DNA from: Bacteroidales bacterium
GTDB taxonomy: Bacteria > Bacteroidota > Bacteroidia > Bacteroidales > ML635J-15
DNA length: 43,862 nt
Direction of reading: 5' to 3'
Assembly (NCBI GenBank): GCA_017620015.1
Contig: JAFZRE010000008.1
Location: forward strand, 1-43,862
Shown here in pieces: positions 39,401-43,862 of this stretch (within the stretch, counting starts at the first letter, position 1; every line of letters begins with the position of its first letter). Position numbers and translations under genes: made by a program. Below the pieces are notes generated by a model. It made no database searches. It had not been told where the DNA came from and saw only the letters and a program-made list of their open reading frames with translations.

Positions 39401-42202
39401 TTACTTCTCTGGAACAAGGCGAACCTTTACGTAGCTGTCGAACTTGAAGTACTTTTCGGCAGCCTTTGTCATCTGTGCCTTGTTGATGCCGTTGATGCGG
39501 GCATCTTCGCCATTTGCCTCTTCGGGAGTGATGTCACCCTCTACAAGGTCAACGATAAGGTTTCTCCAGTATCTGTTTTCCTTGACTTCGGTTTCGTGTT
39601 CGCGTTTCTTCTTTTCGATAACCTTTGCAATTTCATCGTCGCTAATGTCGCCCTTCTGGATTGACTTTATAACACCAAAAATCTTTTCCTTGAGTTCCGG
39701 TTCTCTTGCAGGGTCGCAACTGTAGAAAATCTGAACAGCGTATCTTCCAGTCGGCTTGTTATTAGTAGCAGGATATGCACCTATAGAATATACACCGCTT
39801 TCCTTTTCGCGAATCTGTTCGAGGAGCTTGGTGGTGAGAATCTTGCAGATAGCATCGATTTCGGTGTTGTTCTGAGCATTGTATTCAAAGTCGCCGTGGA
39901 ACATTATTATTTCGATACACTTGTCGTCCTTGCCTTTTCTGACATCCTTTTCTACGCCACCCTTTGGAGGACGGATTCCGAGGTCAACGAAAGTTTCTGT
40001 ACGTTCAACCGTTTCGAGCGAACCCAAGTACTTTTCAATCATCGGTTTAGCCTTCTTAGCATCGATGTTGCCGACAAAGTAGAAAGTAAAGTTGCAGGGG
40101 TCGTTAAAACGCTGTTTGTAGAACTTGCTCATATTCTTGAAGTTAACTTCGTCAAGCATAGCTGGAGTCATAGGTTTGCGGTATTCGCTGTAGTTTGCCA
40201 TAATCCACCTCATCGAATCCTGCCATACGCTCTGCGGGTCGAGGCTTGCATTTTCGAGCATACCCTTCTGCTTTTCGACATACGACTTGAAAGCATCTTC
40301 GTTGAACTTAGGCTGTGTGAAATAAGCATTTACGAGTTCGAGCATTGTCTCAAATCCTTCAACGTCGCAACTGCCGGTGAATCCTTCTTCGGTTTCACCA
40401 ATGTAAGGAGAAACGCGTGCATTCTTGCCCGAGAGGTATTTCTGGAGTTCGGTTGCATCATAGTTTCCAAGACCGCTTTCGTCCATAACATCAGTTATAC
40501 ACTGAACAGTGAGAGCGTCCTTTGCATTGTACTTCGAGTAACCGCCGTCACTCTTTGCAGTCATTGTGATTTCGTCGGCCTTGAAGTCGGTGTGCTTGAT
40601 AACAACCTTAACACCGTTGCTCAAAGTCCATGTTTCGTAACCAAACTGCTTGTTTGCAGCCTTCTTTGAAACCTTTCCCTTTGCTCCGAGAGCATCGACG
40701 AGAGGCTTGTCGGCAACCTTGTCAACGTAAGGTTCGGTTCTGGTCTGGTTTGCATCCTCGAAAGCCTTTCTAATCTGAGCTTCGGTCGGAATCTTGAAAC
40801 CGTCCTTTTCGGGAGCCGTAACGAATACCACGCAGTTGTCGTCGGTAATCATTGTTGATGCATAGTTGTTGACTTCTTCGAGAGTTATTTCGGGGATGTA
40901 CTTGTTGTAAAGCTGGTGTTCGTATTCAGCGCTCATAAAAGCAGAGTGGGGTGGCATAAAGTTGGCCTTGTATTCGTTGATGAAGCTTTCCGACTTCTGC
41001 TTGTCGCGTTCGTTGTACTGCTTTTCAATCATCTTCAGGATGTCCTTCTTTGCGCGGTCGAGTTCAGTCTGTGTGAATCCGTGCTGAATCATTCTCTGGT
41101 TTTCGGTTGCAAGAACCTTTACTGCGTTTTCAATCTTGTCGTTCTGCAATACAGCAAGGTTCATAAATGCATCCTTTCCGCCCATAAATGGGGAATATGC
41201 GCCAAATGCCTGTACGAAAGGTGGATTTGGAGATAATGCTATTTCGGAGAAACGAGCCACAAGCATTTGCGACATAAGCGTTGAAACCATATCGCGACGA
41301 GCATCGGCTACAGTAACGGTCTTAGCCTGCGGGTGCTTGTAGAAAACATAAACCATAGTTGCAGGGCATTCGGGGTCGCTCGAAAGCTTTACAACGGTTC
41401 CCTTTTGGTCGGGAATGATTTCGGTTGGACGTGGTTTTGGATTTTCCGGTTTTGGAATCTGCGAGAATTGCTTCTTTACGCGTGCTTCCATGTCGGCAGG
41501 GTCGAAGTCACCAACAACGATGACAGCCATAAGGTCGGGACGATACCAAGTCTTGTAGAAGTCCTTTATTACCTTCGGGTCGAAGTTGTCAACAACTTCC
41601 ATAAGACCGATTGGCAGACGTTCTGCATACTTTGAACCGTTGAAGACAGCGGTAAGCATATCGTTTTGCATACGGGTCTGTGCACCCTGGCTCAAACGCC
41701 ATTCTTCGTGGATGACACCGCGTTCGTCGTTAATCATGTCGTCGTCCATCGTAAGTTCGTGAGCCCAGTCGTAGAGTACGAGCAAGCCCTTGTCGATGAA
41801 CTCGCTGTTGTCGGTCGGAACCTTGATGCCATAAACGGTTTCGTCGAACGAAGTGTAAGCGTTAACCTCGCTACCGAACTGCATACCGATTGATTCCATG
41901 TACTTTACGAGTTCGTTCTTGTTGAAGTGTGTACTTCCGTTGAACGCCATGTGCTCGGTAAAGTGAGCCAGACCGCGCTGTTCCTCGGTTTCGAGAACCG
42001 AACCAGCATACACGGCAAGCGTGAGTTCTGCACGGTTTTCGGGAATTGGGTTCTGTCTAATATAATAGGTAAGCCCGTTGTCGAGTTTGCCTACGATTAC
42101 CTTGGGGTCGTTTGGCAACTTGTCGGAAAGTGCCATTCCCTGCGAAAATGCTGCTCCTATGCCTAACAACAGTGCGAACAGCAAAAGTGTGAATTTTTTC
42201 AT
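39401..42202 (-). CDS. M16 family zinc peptidase (insulinase/PqqL-like)
   Basis: 933 residues with a signal peptide (MKKFTLLLFALLLGIGAAFS, cut before Gln). The inverted zinc motif HxxEH is in AHFTEHMAFNGS (His80, Glu83, His84), with the downstream Glu expected in DERGVIHEEW. The length fits the single-chain, two-half PqqL/pitrilysin layout, the second half (from about residue 515, TWTLSNGVKVVIKHTDF) being the inactive partner. It would act in the periplasm or at the outer membrane on small peptides or proteins. It has its own promoter box. Confidence 0.92.
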   Translation of the reverse strand: MKKFTLLLFALLLGIGAAFSQGMALSDKLPNDPKVIVGKLDNGLTYYIRQNPIPENRAELTLAVYAGSVLETEEQRGLAHFTEHMAFNGSTHFNKNELVKYMESIGMQFGSEVNAYTSFDETVYGIKVPTDNSEFIDKGLLVLYDWAHELTMDDDMINDERGVIHEEWRLSQGAQTRMQNDMLTAVFNGSKYAERLPIGLMEVVDNFDPKVIKDFYKTWYRPDLMAVIVVGDFDPADMEARVKKQFSQIPKPENPKPRPTEIIPDQKGTVVKLSSDPECPATMVYVFYKHPQAKTVTVADARRDMVSTLMSQMLVARFSEIALSPNPPFVQAFGAYSPFMGGKDAFMNLAVLQNDKIENAVKVLATENQRMIQHGFTQTELDRAKKDILKMIEKQYNERDKQKSESFINEYKANFMPPHSAFMSAEYEHQLYNKYIPEITLEEVNNYASTMITDDNCVVFVTAPEKDGFKIPTEAQIRKAFEDANQTRTEPYVDKVADKPLVDALGAKGKVSKKAANKQFGYETWTLSNGVKVVIKHTDFKADEITMTAKSDGGYSKYNAKDALTVQCITDVMDESGLGNYDATELQKYLSGKNARVSPYIGETEEGFTGSCDVEGFETMLELVNAYFTQPKFNEDAFKSYVEKQKGMLENASLDPQSVWQDSMRWIMANYSEYRKPMTPAMLDEVNFKNMSKFYKQRFNDPCNFTFYFVGNIDAKKAKPMIEKYLGSLETVERTETFVDLGIRPPKGGVEKDVRKGKDDKCIEIIMFHGDFEYNAQNNTEIDAICKILTTKLLEQIREKESGVYSIGAYPATNNKPTGRYAVQIFYSCDPAREPELKEKIFGVIKSIQKGDISDDEIAKVIEKKKREHETEVKENRYWRNLIVDLVEGDITPEEANGEDARINGINKAQMTKAAEKYFKFDSYVKVRLVPEK

Positions 42203-42231
42203 CTGTATCTAATTTTTAAATTTTCTGGCAA

Positions 42232-42239
42232 CAAAAATA
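42232..42239 (-). promoter_or_regulatory. -7 box (TATTTTTG on minus strand) for the M16 peptidase
   Basis: Plus strand CAAAAATA, 30 nt before the ATG at 42202. Confidence 0.55.
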
Positions 42240-42256
42240 GTTGATAATATTTAATG

Positions 42257-42799
42257 TCAACGTGAAAGATTTCTTAAACTATCGGCGCTGACTAGCTGCA
42301 CCTGCTCTATGACATTGCCTTTCTCGTATATTACCTTCATGGCTTCGGTGCCGTCTTCAAGATAGAAAGTCCAGATTCCTTCAGCGGTGTCGTTGACATA
42401 CTTCTTGGTATATTGCACCTGTCCGTTTACATAATAGACGTTGTTTTCACCGTTGCGCAGTCCGTGAGAGTAGTCACCTACGCTCCATATTTTCCCGCAG
42501 TCGTACCAAGCCTTCCAGCGACCGTCGCGAAGGTTGTTGCTGTCGAGCGGACCTTCCATACATATACTGCCGTTCTTATAGTAGCGTTTCTCGTACTTGG
42601 GCATAGTGGTGTCGGTTTTGTCGTAGAACCTGATTCGGCGGGTTTCACCACTGTCGAAAGTATCGGTTACCGAATATTCGTAAACGTTTGCAAGTGTGTC
42701 GGTTGCAAGCACTTGGGGAAGCGGTTTTTCGTTTGTCCCACTGCACGATAATAGAGTGTATGCAGTTGTGAAGAATAGGATGATGAGTAATTTATTCAT
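42257..42799 (-). CDS. Lipoprotein with MORN/YwqK-like repeats
   Basis: 180 residues. Signal with lipobox LLSC (Cys19 in AYTLLSCSGTNE). The second half has MORN-like units as in YwqK-family proteins: EKRYYKNGSICMEGPLDSNN, LRDGRWKAWYDCGKIWSVGD, LRNGENNVYYVNGQVQYTKK and AEGIWTFYLEDGTEAMKVIY. The annotation 'antitoxin YwqK' used for such proteins is not supported here by a toxin partner. It is a surface or periplasmic lipoprotein of unknown role. Confidence 0.82.
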   Translation of the reverse strand: MNKLLIILFFTTAYTLLSCSGTNEKPLPQVLATDTLANVYEYSVTDTFDSGETRRIRFYDKTDTTMPKYEKRYYKNGSICMEGPLDSNNLRDGRWKAWYDCGKIWSVGDYSHGLRNGENNVYYVNGQVQYTKKYVNDTAEGIWTFYLEDGTEAMKVIYEKGNVIEQVQLVSADSLRNLSR

Positions 42800-42884
42800 T
42801 TACGTTATTTTTTGAGAACGCAACATTTTGCATTCGTATTAAAATCAAAATATTTATCTTATTGTATCAACAAGTTAAGCACCG

Positions 42885-42892
42885 CAAAATTA
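42885..42892 (-). promoter_or_regulatory. Possible -7 box (TAATTTTG on minus strand) for the MORN lipoprotein
   Basis: Plus strand CAAAATTA. It lies 86 nt before the ATG at 42799, which is long but acceptable; no closer exact match was seen. Confidence 0.35.
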
Positions 42893-42936
42893 ATGCGTTT
42901 GTATTACACTGAAAAAATTTTTATTTGAATGGAGAC

Positions 42937-42964
42937 AAAAAATCCCCTTATTGAAGGGGATTTT
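42937..42964 (-). terminator. Terminator of the glycyl-tRNA synthetase gene
   Basis: AAAATCCCCTT (42939-42949) and AAGGGGATTTT (42954-42964) form an 11-bp stem with a 4-nt loop. On the minus strand it ends in a T-run and lies 20 nt after the stop of the synthetase gene. Confidence 0.85.
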
Positions 42965-42983
42965 AATAAGTCCTTGTTTTTTA

Positions 42984-43862
42984 TTACATTAACTGTCTCA
43001 ACAGATTCTTGATGTCACACTTTTCGGTAACAATACGCTCGATATCATCGATTGAAACGCGTTCCTGCTCCATAGTGTCGCGGTGGCGGAGGGTTACGGT
43101 GCCATCTTCTGCCGACTGATGGTCAACGGTGATGCAGAACGGAGTTCCGATTGCATCCTGACGACGATAACGCTTTCCAATAGAATCCTTTTCCTCGTAC
43201 TGGCAGTTAAGGTTGAGTTTCAGGCGGTTCATAATCTTTTCGGCCAATTCTGGCAAACCGTCCTTCTTAACCAACGGCAATACGGCAACCTTAACTGGAG
43301 CCAGCGGTGCAGGAATACGAAGCACTACGCGGGTTTCGTCGCCGACCTGCTCTTCGCAGTATGCCGACGAGATAACCGACAGGAACATACGGTCTAGGCC
43401 TATTGAAGTTTCAACAACATACGGAGTGTAGGCTTCGTTGGCTTCGTTGTCGAAGTACTGGATTTTCTTGCCCGAGAACTGCTGGTGCTGCGACAAGTCG
43501 AAGTTTGTACGCGAGTGGATACCTTCGATTTCCTTGAATCCGAACGGGAAGTCGAACTCGATGTCGTAGGCTGCGTTGGCGTAGTGAGCCAGCTTGTCGT
43601 GCTTGTGCCAACGGTACTTGTTGTCGCCCATACCGAGAGCCTTGTGCCATTTCAAGCGTTTTTCGCGCCACTTCTCGAACCACTCGAGTTCGGTACCAGG
43701 CTTTACGAAATACTGCATTTCCATCTGCTCGAACTCGCGCATACGGAAAATGAACTGACGGGCAACAATCTCGTTGCGGAAAGCCTTGCCTATCTGTGCG
43801 ATACCGAACGGAATCTTCATGCGGCCAGTCTTCTGTACATTAAGATAGTTGACAAAAATACC
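42984..43862 (-). CDS. glyS: Glycyl-tRNA synthetase (class II, single-chain type), C-terminal part
   Basis: The gene enters from the right edge; 292 residues are visible and the 5' part is outside the window. The frame runs without a break to base 43862 (GIFVNYLNVQKTGR leading into MKIPFGIAQIGKAFRNEIVA). Class II motif 2 is FRNEIVARQFIFRMREFEQM, and motif 3 lies in VVETSIGLDRMFLSVI. The last 100 residues (LAPVKVAVLPLVKKDGL) are the anticodon-binding domain. It charges tRNA-Gly. The homodimeric (alpha2) type is usual in Bacteroidota. Confidence 0.95.
   Translation of the reverse strand, partial: GIFVNYLNVQKTGRMKIPFGIAQIGKAFRNEIVARQFIFRMREFEQMEMQYFVKPGTELEWFEKWREKRLKWHKALGMGDNKYRWHKHDKLAHYANAAYDIEFDFPFGFKEIEGIHSRTNFDLSQHQQFSGKKIQYFDNEANEAYTPYVVETSIGLDRMFLSVISSAYCEEQVGDETRVVLRIPAPLAPVKVAVLPLVKKDGLPELAEKIMNRLKLNLNCQYEEKDSIGKRYRRQDAIGTPFCITVDHQSAEDGTVTLRHRDTMEQERVSIDDIERIVTEKCDIKNLLRQLM

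Noticed and set aside
42257..42799. YwqK antitoxin
   Set aside because: The name is inherited from a family label; the protein is a lipoprotein and no toxin gene is adjacent.

Overview
The window looks like chromosomal DNA of a Bacteroidales (Bacteroidota) bacterium. It carries gliding-type ABC exporter genes (GldF/GldG), a TonB-dependent receptor with DUF5689 lipoproteins, a BspA-type leucine-rich-repeat protein and a TIGR02452 macrodomain protein. Many genes have the Bacteroidota -7 promoter box TAnnTTTG a short way upstream. No tRNA, rRNA or CRISPR array was found. The right edge cuts the glycyl-tRNA synthetase gene.

Layout. 1-584: a terminator, a 42-bp perfect palindrome and a block of small self-complementary repeats. 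585-4195: gldF, gldG and a DUF4340 gene. 4369-10750: a signalling cluster with a sensor histidine kinase, an RsbW-like ATPase, a SpoIIE-type phosphatase and a STAS antagonist (a partner-switching set). It runs straight into a (p)ppGpp-synthetase-domain protein and a fusion of a SpoT/MESH1-like HD hydrolase with an APH-like kinase. 11006-15572: TonB receptor plus two DUF5689 lipoproteins. 15610-17535 (minus strand): deoC, a MazG-like pyrophosphohydrolase and a beta-carbonic anhydrase. 17599-19162: a phased array of about 12-bp repeats spaced exactly 33 bp (one 44-bp gap) leading into an AAA/DUF4143 ATPase. 19178-21413 (minus): a secreted DUF4932 metallopeptidase-like protein and a SPOUT rRNA/tRNA methyltransferase.

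21570-29728 is an accessory region of mostly unrecognised genes: a PARG-like ADP-ribose glycohydrolase, a Sel1-repeat protein, an alpha/beta-hydrolase with a zinc-knuckle, a cytoplasmic LRR protein and small orphans. Four promoters here share one design: a palindrome around CTGCTAcTAGCAG centred 34-35 bp before the -7 box, with a common leader (AATAACACCAAAAAT) at three of them. This looks like a small local regulon and is the best candidate here for an undescribed system. A roughly 100-bp hairpin containing both stop codons separates this region from the next gene.

29826-35693 (minus) is a very large alpha-2-macroglobulin. 35925-39400 is AT-rich accessory DNA: a secreted Trp/Tyr-rich protein, a ParE/RelE toxin-antitoxin pair bracketed by two 142-bp direct repeats (one intact and one headless copy of a 48-residue gene), a long imperfect inverted repeat, four 15-bp palindromes spaced about 50 bp upstream of an MgtC-family gene, and a MITE-like element. 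39401-43862 (minus) returns to core genes: an M16 peptidase, a MORN-type lipoprotein and glycyl-tRNA synthetase.
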